A model generated the notes under the pieces. That model was not told the origin of the DNA and searched no databases. It saw only the letters and a program-made list of their open reading frames with translations. DNA of 64,000 nt from Leptoclinus maculatus (taxonomy: Eukaryota; Chordata; Actinopteri; Perciformes; Stichaeidae). The translations under genes and the position numbers were made by a program. Of this stretch, positions 41,077-51,560 are shown piece by piece; position 1 is the first letter of the stretch, and each line of letters begins with the position of its first letter. Location of the stretch: assembly GCA_032191485.1 (NCBI GenBank), contig JAVDOI010000009.1, forward strand, positions 18,333,843 to 18,397,842, in the 5' to 3' direction.

Positions 41077-42393
41077 CCTGTTGGGCCCTAGACGATTTTT
41101 GGACTAATTTTCGAAAATATTGTACACATACGCAAAGGGCCCAACTACAAGGTATATGTGAACCATTGCAAAGAATTATTAACACTAAGAAGGGTTTGCT
41201 CATATGATTTGAGTAAATAGGTTCAGTACATTACTGGTTAATGGCTGCTGAAGATGGAACACAGCCCTATGTCAAATTCGTATGGTGAGAAAGCACTATT
41301 ATTCATAATGCAATATTAAATTAGGCAGGGTGAAGCCTAAAACCCACCCACCATCATAGCAAATGATGGCAGTAGTCACCTACAAAAGAATTTGAGTGAA
41401 TAGAGTGAAGTAGGCCCGAGCAAGAGACATAAACGTGTACGAGAGGTCACGAGAGGTCGTCATGTCAGAAACAGCCTCTCCAGCTGTTCCATTGTACTTT
41501 TAGAAGCTAAATAACTATATATTTAACTTCCTTTATCCTTCTACATGCTCAATATATCACATACAGCAGTTAGAAATCATTTTGGAGAGCTGGAACCGTC
41601 TCCAAAGCTCTCCAAGCCGGCGAGCTACGGGAGGATTGCGCAATAGCTGGTGTGTATTGGGCCGTTGTAGAGCCCCTGATTGGTCGATTTTCGTTTTTTT
41701 TCGCTCTGTGCACGTGGCTGCATGTGGCCAATCGAATGGCGTTAACAGATTTACCAGGAAGTGTTTAGTTTTCCGAAAAAATCCGATCTACGCCGAAGTG
41801 CCGGCGCGTAAACAGCCGAGACTGCCTCGCTGGAAACTTTGTTTCACAACGTTTTTTACAACTGAACTGGACAGCAGGAGCCGTTTCTGCGGTCAAAAAG
41901 GACTATAAGGACACTGTTTGATGATTTTGCTTCAAAACTGTGAGTACCATCCCATAATTATTTGGCTGAGTTATTGTTGCTGGGGGCTGCTGTTCCCCCG
42001 GTCAACTTTGAAGGGTTTCCCAGAGAGGGATTTGGAGATGTAGGATCGAAGCGTGCTTGAATGCTACGGCTGCTAACTACATAGCATTAAGCTCTCAGGT
42101 TGATTTGCGTCTTTTGAGAGGCTATTTCGGGTGCGTATGTCGGCCGAATGAACGCGAAAAAGTGACGATATTTAGCACGAGGCTAGGAATGTTGTCTTAG
42201 ATTGTGTTTTATTGTGTTTTGAGTGTGTAAAGTGTTACACATGCTTCGGTTCATGAGAAATTCTTCGTTCAAACGCTATGCTCCATGGTTGTGGAAATAT
42301 TATATTTGCTACCGAAAATAGCTTTCTTCGGTACCAGTCGGTACCAATCGGTACCACTAGGCGCCCTACCGGGCGCCTCTCGGGCTAGAAAGG
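41077..42393 (+). mobile_element. piggyBac-like non-autonomous element, complete, copy 2
   Basis: TTAA flanks both ends (41073-41076 and 42394-42397). The left end CCTGTTGGGCCC and the right end (reverse complement CCTTTCTAGCCC) form short inverted repeats. 1317 bp, no transposase. A 108-codon open frame (41582-41908) has no domain. Near 41940 an exon-like stretch ends in AACTGTGAGTACC, a good splice-donor match in the position corresponding to copies 1 and 4. This suggests the ends derive from an intron-bearing autonomous ancestor. Ends and TTAA target fit piggyBac; Kolobok is less likely. Confidence 0.75.
42329..42358 (+). repeat. 10-bp tandem repeat x3 near the element end
   Basis: CGGTACCAGT, CGGTACCAAT and CGGTACCACT in a row, 35 bp from the right end of piggyBac-like copy 2. 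Unrelated in sequence, except for GTAC, to the triplet array at the same end of copy 1. Confidence 0.88.
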
Positions 42394-42719
42394 TTAAGAC
42401 CATCTAAAACTATAACCATTGATTAAATATAATCTGCAAAGTGTAATCTAAAGTTTTACCTTAACAGAATTACTTAAATGTGAATTGTTATTTGTTGCGA
42501 CCCCAGAAGTAAAGTGTTGGATGGAATCTCCAAACTTAGAGGTGTTTATCCTCTGAGTAGCCTAAATATACTTAGCCCATGTCATAGCAATTACTCTATT
42601 ACATCATGCCATATCTTGTATTCAATTAGAAATATTGGTGCAAATGGATATCCAATGTATTTTGGTCAAAATTGACACATTAACCTGCCCTCTTTCACAC
42701 CTCTGTATGCCTGGCTGAT

Positions 42720-43534
42720 TGCTGTGTGAAGTGGCCATGCTTATTGGTTATGTATTGGTTTTTGGTTATTTTTTAGATACTTTACAATGTTATGGATCAA
42801 CATGTTGGTCAATGGGAAAATTCGCTATGAAGATTGTGAAAGAAAAATTGTCAGATGGTCAACAGAATCATTTTCTGGGGCCTATATCCATACCACATTT
42901 GATGGTAATCCGACCAGTAGAGATGCCAATAATTGGGAAAACATTGAAAATGATCGACTTCTTACCAATGTGTTTCCACAACTCACTCCCACTCAAAACT
43001 CAACACTTGGTCAGTAAGCTGACAATGGCTCTCTAGGTGTATCTGTTTGACACATCCACCGCTCCATCTCTATGTGGACTTTCTCACTCTTTATACAACG
43101 TCAGTTGCTCTGACCGTTTATTAATGACAAGTGGGTATACATTGGAGTTAATTAAAAGCCCTGTGCATCAGTATCAGACGCTGAGGGGTATTGAACAATC
43201 ATCGTTTTTTGACGAGTTGGGAGTGAGACCGGGTTGGTTTCCATCTGCTTCAGCTGTCAGATTCAGAAGAGACAAATTGGTGCATAGCTATCTACCAAGA
43301 GCCAAAAAGCTAACCTGGCTAGAAGTGTGGTAGATGTAATCACTGTGGCACCATGAAACTGCAAGGATGGACACTGAAACGAAACCTACAGTAATAAAGG
43401 ATTAAATAACTGCAATATAACTCCTGTGGTATTACACATACATTGCCCATATGGCTATTTCTATGTGGGGAGAACAAAAAGAAAATTGAAAGAGAGAATT
43501 GCAGAAAACAAATATGCCGTTTGTACAGAAAAAT
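42720..43534 (+). pseudogene. Penelope-like retroelement remnant (thumb/linker and GIY-YIG endonuclease)
   Basis: Three broken pieces in one orientation. 42780-43017 includes WENIENDRLLTNVFPQ, like the segment before the linker in Penelope-like elements. 43037-43333 ends RFRRDKLVHSYLP...LTWLE, a typical linker signature, followed in another frame by RCNHCGT, matching the cysteine motif of the linker. 43420-43534 encodes HCPYGYFYVGRTKRKLKERI, which fits the start of a GIY-YIG nuclease (GYFYVG then a basic helix), and stops after CTEK. Stops and frame changes between pieces mean it is non-functional. The reverse transcriptase core is not seen. Identification is by motif memory; a host GIY-YIG gene is unlikely given the linker match. 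Confidence 0.6.
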
Positions 43535-43569
43535 AATGATAAATGGACACGACTTGTGTGGATAGTATT

Positions 43570-43735
43570 TACACACCCATTCAAACACTGATGGCTACCA
43601 TGCAAGGTGCCACCTGCCTATCAGGGCTATCCAACAATCATACAACATTCACACACCCAGATTGGGGTTGAGTGTCTTGCCCAAGGACACATCGACATGG
43701 ACTAGCGGATCCTGCGATCGAACTGCAGTCGGTAT
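43570..43735 (-). mobile_element. SINE body and part head
   Basis: On the minus strand it contains GCAGTTCGATCGCAGG (B-box-like, about 43713-43727), GGGCAAGACACTCAACCCCA, then GATAGGCAGGTGGCACCTT. This matches the 4146-4412 SINE. The A-box region and most of the tail are missing. Confidence 0.65.
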
Positions 43736-44689
43736 TGAGGCCATAGAAATGTTTGAGATGGGAGAAGATAATCTAAAGAAACATTTTTGATTTTCAAGTT
43801 ATGGTTCATTGCGAGTCCAGCTCTATAGCACAGGACTAGTATTAGCTGGGGACCTGTAGTAATTTGTAATAGAGATTGTCTGTGACTTTTATCCCTTGCA
43901 AATCTGTCATGATAATAATTTGTCAAGCAAAAAATTCCACCACAAATAACTTACCATATATTGAATTTGACACAAAATTCATGTGATCAAATTAGTCTTG
44001 TGAGAATCGGCAGCTTGCTGATTTGGGAACTTTTTTTTTTTTTTAAGGCTTTGTGTTTTATGGGTATATTTCTTCCTCTTCTGTTATTCGAGAATTATGG
44101 GGACAGCATTGGCATTCATGAAAGAAAGTTCTACAGCAGTTTGGGACCAAAAAAAGGATGCTCATCTTGCGACACAGAATTGATACTAGGGCTGTACGAA
44201 TGTTTTGTTTTTTTGTACAACCGAAGCATCTATTGAGGTTTACGCATGAAGCTTTGAATGTCTGTCACCATTTTTTATGATCTTATTCGCACCAGAGCAA
44301 GTGGTCTTCATGAGTGTTATATTAACATAAATAGGCCTATACAATATAATATTTATAATATTAAATATTAATGTCCCACACTAATATTTTGAATATAAGC
44401 AGTTGTTACGCAGAGCCTTGTTATGTCAGTAAATTGTAAAAGACAGACTTCACTTATCCAGTGACAATGCGCTGATTCCCTGTTAACATTAGGGGGAAAA
44501 AGAAGAAATATTTCTTTTTTTTTTCAATTTTAATTAGTATTTTTTTATGTTATTATTTTATATATGAATGTCTTTGAACATTCAATCTTATTGATTGTTT
44601 GCTAACCTCAAAGAAATTGATGACTTAAAATTGGCCTAATTATGTACACACCTGCCTGCTTGACTGCACATGTGTCAATTATCCAGTCA
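43736..44689. other. unassigned AT-rich sequence
   Basis: No domain recognised. The last ~100 bp contain GACTTAAAATTGGCCTAATT, which resembles the subterminal motifs of the adjacent 44690 element, so that element may extend somewhat further left. Confidence 0.4.
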
Positions 44690-44952
44690 TCACCTTCCTA
44701 AAATAATGGGCCAAGTCATTTTTTCAGTTTTCAGAAAACACAAAAAAATTAACCAAATATTGAATATATGATATTTATTTCACTCAAAAAGGTTATGACA
44801 ATAGATGACTATTGACATACTATAACAATGTCTGTCAATTATGTAACATAAGAGGAATAAATGATGTAGGCACATTTTTTAACATGCCTTCGTGACTTAA
44901 GCAATTTGAAACCTTCAACTCTGTCAACAATAAAGCATAACTAACAAACTAA

Positions 44953-46840
44953 CTAAACATAATGCTGAGGAGGCATGTGCATCTCCTCACTTCTCCCTCC
45001 AGCTCTTCTTTGCTGGGTTCTAGACTGATGCCTATTAATGGGGCAAATTGTCAAAGAAGTGATGACACTCGACGGGCCTGACATGTGTTTCATTGACTGG
45101 AGGTCCTGGAACTGTAGCAGTGCTTCCCACGCAGAGTCCTCCGAGAAGGACAGCTTGAAATGGACCTTGCTTTCACTGCTAAACTGAAGAGCCCGCAAGT
45201 GATGCACAGTCGGATCTCCAGCTTTTTTTGCCTGGTCTGATGCTAATGAAGTAAGATCCATTCAGTTTCAGGAACACATCATGCTTGAGCACCTTCACCT
45301 GGTAAGGTGATGGCCTGATTCTTGCAGTCTGGAGTATGATGACGTAGTCTCTCGGGGTGAAGATATCCGTGACTATTTTGCGTTCAATAGTACTATGCAT
45401 GATGTCACACTCCATTTGTGTGTGCCCTGCAACAAGGTATTTCTGTGTTATTAGTACCCCATATTTCCTTGCAGGCTCAGAGAATGCATTCGCCACACAT
45501 GCATTGCAGTTCTGATAACTGCAACCGTCGCTACACACTATGATCTCCTTGAGTTCTGGATGGTCTTTGAAGGCGATATTGAAGGTGTGCAAATAACTCG
45601 CTATTCAGGTCGCCCTCCGATTCATCCCAAATGTAGCAGTACCCTTCCTTTGATCTCAGGTCGAAGAGGGTAAAGTTATGGACCTGCAGTTTCGTTTTGT
45701 AATACAGGCTGCTGGCTTGGGTTTTTGGACACAGCAGCACAGCTTGCAAGTCCATTGTCCAAACAGACTTTTCTCATTTCGCAGAATCCTTGTCACAGGA
45801 TTTCTCTCGCCTCACTTCATCTTTCTGGGTGACATGTGCACCATATTCGGCCTTACTGATATTCCTATGCTTGAATGAAACACAAACATCACACTGATCT
45901 TTTCACGGAATGAATACGGAATAGTTCTCTTCATGGAACACATCTGTGAAACATCGTATTCCAACGGCCCTCACTCCAGCAGTTGTAGCTGCCTGTTGAT
46001 ATTCCCGATGTATTTGGGAGATGGTTGTGCCTGAGTGAAGGAACTTCTTGTCTTTGTAGGTCTCTGTGCTTCTGCAGTTGTGTGAATAAACAGTGGGCAG
46101 GACCCTCAACCATTCCTTAAGGAAATCCTTGACATCAGTTTCAAGCTTTGCATGCTTGCCACTCGTAGGTCCAGATTTAGACGACGGCGCTGCCGCTTGT
46201 TTATGATGGTTGATGGTGTCTTTGTTCAGCCAGTGTGTAATGGTTCTTTCAGGAGACCAAGTGGAGAGGAAAAAAGTGCCTTGCACATTTTGAGACTCGT
46301 TCCATCTTGAAGCTTCAGTTGGTAGGACAATGATGAATTGTGTCGGGATCCCTCAGCAACTTTCTTTTGCTTTATGTTAACCTTTGTGACCAAAGTGGTG
46401 ACGTATAACCGACGTTCTTCCCAGGTGTTCATTGCCCAAATCTTCTGAAATATCCACTGCCGCTGCTCTTCTGTAATGACTTGGCAGTCTCGAGTTGAGA
46501 CTCGCTGACATAACTTCAAATTGCAGGGAGGACCCATAGCCTTTGCACTTATTTCTTTGCCACCTTTGCTCTTGTATGACATTCCTTTGAGACGTTTCTC
46601 CTTGGATTCATTTTTGCTTCCATGTTCCCGGACTAAGAAGTTTATTTATTTTCCTTTTGACCATATTGTTTAAATCAACATCATCATCCTCATCCTGCTG
46701 TTCTGGAGTTGTTGCCACCATGGTTAGGCTGTCTTCATTTTCAGGGGCAGAAGACTCATCACAGGATGGGGTATAGTCTGGATCGCTGATGGCATCATCA
46801 TCATCAGATATGTCCTCTTCATGGTGTGGTGGAAAAAACT
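44953..46840 (-). pseudogene. RNase H-fold-like transposase (DUF7869-type) pseudogene
   Basis: Order on the minus strand: acidic start (HEEDISDDDD, about 46820; poly-Asp near 46690), a conserved AKAMGPPCNLKLC block (about 46545), MCK then FFLSTWSPERTI (about 46280-46240), KDQCDVC (about 45895), MDLQAVLL (45755), YIWDESEGDLNSELFAHL, CSDGCSYQN (about 45530), GHTQMECDIMHSTIE (about 45420), and a C-terminal SIRPGKK then AGDPTVHHLRALQF. I recognise this order from large animal protein sets labelled DUF7869, which look transposon-derived. Likely catalytic acids are D at 45750-45752, D at 45527-45529 and E at 45410-45412, with 38 residues between the last two; all are present. Frameshifts lie at about 46613, 46272, 45590 and 45226, three of them at homopolymers, and there are in-frame TGA codons at 45903-45905 and 45774-45776. 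It is non-functional unless the homopolymer shifts are assembly errors. Expected action: cutting and joining DNA at the element's inverted ends in the nucleus. Confidence 0.68.
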
Positions 46841-47348
46841 ATTCAATAGTACAGAGTGAGTCCTATAATCCTGAATACTGAAACAAGAAACATTGATGAA
46901 AGAAGTTTGTCTTTAAAGTATTTATTCTCTGCGCAGAGAAGGCTTCACCGTCATACTGACTGCAATGCAGTCTGCAGAGGATGAACAAAGAATCCAGTGT
47001 CCCTCTTGCTCTTAAACATCTCAGCACACAGCAGGGGGAACATCAGGTATTTTACATTATCACAATTGATCAGCAGTTTCAAGCTCCTTATTGACACCTT
47101 CCGTCAGCCCCTTCCTCTTCTGAGCCTTGTCACAAAAAGACATTTGTCTCTGTTACCTTTGATTATCCCTAGGATCTTCACACCTAAACATTAACCTGCA
47201 ACCCCCATTTGGTTACTTCCCCTTATCAAAGGCAGAGATCCCCATATGTTCCTGTTCCCACTCTCTCAGTACACAATCATATGTCACATATAGTTTTGTT
47301 AGTGAGTAAGGCACATGAACTAAATCACAGTATAAATGTACTAGCATA

Positions 47349-47624
47349 CTACAATTTCCCATCACAATGGTGTGAATGTGTCTGCTTGGCATCTTCAACA
47401 ACATCAACAAGAGTGTTTAAGATATTGTCTGCTCCAACTGAAACAGAGTCTTGGCCTGGTACATGCTGCTTCATCTCTTCAACGACAGTCTCATTGTCAT
47501 TTTCAGTGGATGAGGCCTGATCGGTGTCAGAATTGTAAAGTGCATCTCCTACCAAAAAGGAAAAACATTTCAACCCTTTGAGGTGTATGGTCACAAATGT
47601 GTGATCATTCTGAAAAACATTCAT
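47349..47624 (-). other. possible upstream exon of the transposase
   Basis: An acidic open frame (DTDQASSTENDNETVVEEMK) lies upstream of the transposase on the same strand. A good 3' splice site, TTTTTGGTAG, falls near 47549, and a second one, TTTCTTGTTTCAG, near 46881 precedes the next acidic block. This suggests an intron-bearing N-terminal region. No clear donor was identified, so the exon is tentative. Confidence 0.35.
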
Positions 47625-48126
47625 TGCCTTGTGGTCACTTGTATTAAGCTACATCAGGGATTCTCAAAGTGGTGTGCATGCACCCCTAGTGGTGTGCACA
47701 AGCTGCCTCTAGACACTGCACAACAGGCATACTATAATACCGGTCAAATGATGTTATGATTACTAATATTATGTTCAAGTGAGATTTTCATTGACTATAA
47801 TGCTGACTAAAAAGACTGAATAAAAAGACTAAATAACTATGCAGATTGTATGCAGATGTAGATTTTTGTTCATCTTGACGCAGCCGCCATCTTGAAAAGC
47901 TTGTAAAAATGCCTATGTCACATTGTCTTTTGACTTAAGCAAAATAGCACGGCCTAAGTCACACTATTGACATAGGCCATTATACTACAGGGGTAGAATC
48001 GCATGATCTGATCAACTGAGGATGTAGGCGATTTCACCAGAGGTGGCCAGCATCATGAGGAGATGATTTAGGCAACAAAATCATTTTTGTCAAAAAATGA
48101 CGTAGGCCATTATTTTAGAAAGGTGA

Positions 48127-48655
48127 CGCAGTGCTACGCTGATTGTAATTGACTGGCAGCTGACACCAGCCGCAGATTTTGTGCCTCCTCATCTCGTCAC
48201 TCCTCCATCCTCCGGCTTGTGACCCGGAAATCGATCTCAGTGCTTAAAGGACGTCCCAATTCCTAAAATGCATCTTGAGGATCGAAGAGGTTTGCAGGAG
48301 GAGCTCTAAGCAAGGAAACACCAGTGTATCTTGGCTGAAATCTTTTCAGCATTGGTAACAAATTAAAGAGGCGTGACACACTACTGGAATAATCTCAACC
48401 ATGGCAGGACTCTACAAATGTAACAGTTCCTTTTAAGTTCATAAATTGTAGTTATCTAAGGTGATCAAACTTTCTGTCCTCCTAAGGCTCTGTTCTAACC
48501 ACATTTCACCTGATAGTTGTTTTTATACTGAATGTGGGCTACATCAACTGACATTATCCTGACATGATGTTTACAAGTGCAAACAGTTGTTAACGTCACA
48601 ATATTAAAGCAATAGGAATATTCTTTTGCATTGAGCTCTAATTTGCCTTTGGTAT
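48127..48655. other. unassigned non-coding sequence
   Basis: Flanks the right arm of the 3.4-kb transposon. No gene or repeat family recognised. Confidence 0.4.
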
Positions 48656-48760
48656 ATCTGCAGTCACTTGTTTTTATAAGCCCTGAAGAAGACAGTGAGT
48701 TGAAAAGCGTAGGCGCTAAGCCCATTTATTAAAGGCTTTTTCATTTTTGCAAAACAGTGT
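48656..48760 (+). mobile_element. possible Penelope-like terminal repeat fragment
   Basis: CCCTGAAGAAGACAGTGAG then TTGAAAAGCG, followed by an ATTTATTAAAGGC stretch. This resembles the CTGAAGAAGGC...GAAACG signature found in terminal repeats of Penelope-like elements, where hammerhead-like CTGANGA...GAAA cores occur. The stem is poor here, so ribozyme activity is doubtful. Confidence 0.35.
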
Positions 48761-51013
48761 TTCTTTATTAGTTTTTTTGGTTATGACTTGTTGATCATAA
48801 AGTCCAAGTCTAACGTTTCTCTTTTTGCTCTCACTAGTTGCAGAGATGTGTTGTTCAGTGTTCGACAGGCAGACAAACTGTGGTACAAACAAACAGAGAG
48901 ACTCACTAACCAGCAGTGCCTAACCTCAGGCACTGCTGCTGGAGGGCAAAAGTGTACATATATACTGTTGTGTGTAAAGAATACATTTTCTAGACTCCCA
49001 TGGAAGTACACATGTGCACAACTTGATCACACAACACACACACAAATGTATACACAATGCTGCAGATTCCTGCATCTGTAAACATCTACACAGGAACACA
49101 AACTGCAAACTGCAAACTGATTCACTGCATGTGGCTCTCCGAGCAGCTGGTGCTGGCAAAGACAGCTCTTTCAACTCATCCCATCAGAGACAGGGAACCC
49201 AGGCAGTCTGTGAGGCTGTCCAACGGTGACCTGTTGGAACCCTTCTCCTCATCTCACCTGTGAAAGTTGGTAACGACTTGAATAAAAACTGTCACAATTG
49301 TTGTTATGACATCAAAAATTGCACTTAGCATTACTAATACTGCATCACACAGGAAAAGGCCACGTGTTTATTCTAGATCCAGACCTCTGTCAAACAGTCC
49401 TCTGTTCAAATTAAGTTTGACATAATTATATTCTAAGGGTGTGGGACATTTAATAGGAGCAAACTAAATGCCAAATCCGTATTTTTCATCTGAAATTGTC
49501 ACACATTTAAAAATAAATACAACCTGATTCTCGGCATTTCTTTGCATCTGTCAGAGTTGTTTGATCACTAGAGCCACAATGAATGCAAACGTCATCATCC
49601 AGAATGGCTTCTAAGCTGATTCACTTCGTTCATTTGCCTTCCACTCTTTATACATACATGGTCTCCAGCACAAAGCACTTGATTGATTAGACGGTAGCGA
49701 ATGTGCTCTAAGTAGCTAAATGACAGCTTCTTGCTAATGTCATTTATTCATTAGCCCTGTTTGGGACTAGCACTATACATTACATGCATACAATTAATTC
49801 AGTCTGGTCTTGTTTTACAAATGTTTGAAGTGAATAGTATAATCAAACACATCGGACTCAGTGTGAAAGGTTTCTGTGTGTAACAATTCTTTTGGGATGG
49901 CAGATTTTAATAAACGCATATGACAGATAGGGATTTGGGGGTTGGTGTTGTGGAGTAATGTGGAGTAATCTAAGACTCTCTGGGCCTGGAAGTGCAGTGA
50001 ATGTAAGGTGACATTTGCTGGGATGAAGTCGGCTAAATGAGGTTAGTGGGGATTCTACATTGATGCTTTAGGATGTACACTATTTCACATGGTTGGATTC
50101 AAGGGTGGATAAGGAACACAAGTCAAAAGTGAAGTATGGTCTGGCAAGGCTAACTCTAATGCAGTCCTCCTGTGTGGCAGATCAATGCCGTGCCTTCAGT
50201 CCATATGTCTTATCTGCAACCTATTTAAAGGTTGAGACAGAAACTGCAAACCACCCTCACACCTGAGAACAGCTGGTTTGGTGGGTAGAAGGCACAGTTG
50301 GCAAGCAGCCATAGTAACTAACTACCCTACAATTAATCCTGAGGTTACATCACCTCAAAGATCAAAAATGGATGTAGATGATGCCCAATGTGAAACAAAG
50401 AGCTGTTAACAAAGTTAATTGTTTAAAGCCACACATTCATAGCTTCTTTTGTGTGATGGAATAATTGTGGTCTTTACATACTGTATATCATGGCACTTTC
50501 ATTCACATTAGAGGGGAACTTTGATTCAGTCAGTGACACTGCGGACTCATTCCCACTTCATATGTCCTGGGCAGATTGGATAGCTGCTCCATAGTAAAAG
50601 AAAATAAACATCCAATTGTAAATACAAGTAAGCCAAAGAGGAGGATTGAAATCCAATTGTGAACTACTACAGAGGTGCTTCAAGACGCAATCCAGCCAGA
50701 TGTTAAAAAGGTGTAAATGCATCCGTAAGATCAAGACGCCCCATTTGCCCACACATTTCAACTGTCTGGTATCCAGCAAAATCCCAAAACCTCTGCCTCT
50801 GATTGGCTAGTACTTGTTGCCTTGGTTGGGTGGATTAGGTTTAGCCATGAGGAGTGAGTTTGTGTTAGGGCAATAATAACCAGAGGCATAGTAGAGCGGG
50901 GCCATGCCTTCGCCAACCCAGGGGGAAAAAAATATTGCTACTTTTTTATCTAACAACTATCCATACACACAAACACAGAACACACAAACACCTCTGGATC
51001 CTCTTTTTGCTGT
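48761..51013. other. unassigned non-coding sequence
   Basis: No gene or repeat terminus recognised; open frames are short and overlap on both strands near 48788-49263. Confidence 0.5.
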
Positions 51014-51560
51014 TGCCTTCTGGGCCCGAGCGAGACCCAATTTGGTCCTGAGCGGTACCGAGTCGTGCCGAACACTACCGCACAATGCAATTTTCAGTAA
51101 CAAATATAATAATCTTACAACCATGTAGCATACCGTTTTAACGAAGAACTTCTGATGAACAGAACCATGTCTAACATTTTACACACTGAAAACACAATAA
51201 AACACGATCTAACAGAACCTTCAGAACCTCTTGCAAAATATCGTAATTTTTTCGCTTTCATTTCACGAGATACGCACTCGAAAAAGTCCTCAGAACGGCG
51301 ATCTATTAGCTTCCAAGCTAATGCTTGCTACTTAGCAACATTAGCATTCCACCCGGAATCTACCGAACACTTCGGATTTACTCTCCGTGAAACGGTTCAA
51401 ACGTTGCCGACAAAAGAGCAAACATAAATACGTCATACAGCCCGCAGAATAATTCTGAATTTCCACTCACCATCAGATGAAAAATGAAAAAACAGGTCTC
51501 CATTTTCACCGCTGAAATCGGCTTCCTCTATCTGTTTCCTGTCTAATAAAACTCTTTCCT
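51014..51560 (-). mobile_element. piggyBac-like element, partial inverted copy 4
   Basis: On the minus strand it aligns with the right 460 bp of copy 2: CATGGTTGT, then ATTATATTTG, then a CGGTACC region, then CTCGGGCCCAGAAGGCAAC against CTCGGGCTAGAAAGGTTAA. The terminal TTAA has decayed. The exon-like part starts GAAAATGGAGACCTG and reaches a CATCTGATG|GTGAGT donor (near 51473). The left part of the element is missing or too diverged to place. Confidence 0.58.

Larger units (their letters stand above)
44690..48126 (-). mobile_element. 3.4-kb inverted-repeat DNA transposon with transposase relic
   Basis: The left end TCACCTTCCTAAAATAATGG (44690 on) is matched, inverted, by the right end, whose reverse complement is TCACCTTTCTAAAATAATGG (48126 back). 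Similarity continues through GTCATTTTTT to about 36 bp. Related motifs recur inside both ends: TGACTTAAGCAA near 44893 and 47931, and TGACRTAGGC-type words near 44866, 47902, 47968, 48021 and 48097. The minus strand encodes a broken transposase (44953-46840). GTCAATTA occurs just outside both arms, so the true ends may lie a few tens of bases further out. No target duplication was found. Superfamily not assigned. Confidence 0.72.

Noticed and set aside
47653..47770. CAGGGATTCTCAAAGTGG start, like a hAT left end
   Set aside because: No matching right end or 8-bp duplication found, and it lies within the 3.4-kb transposon; too short to annotate.
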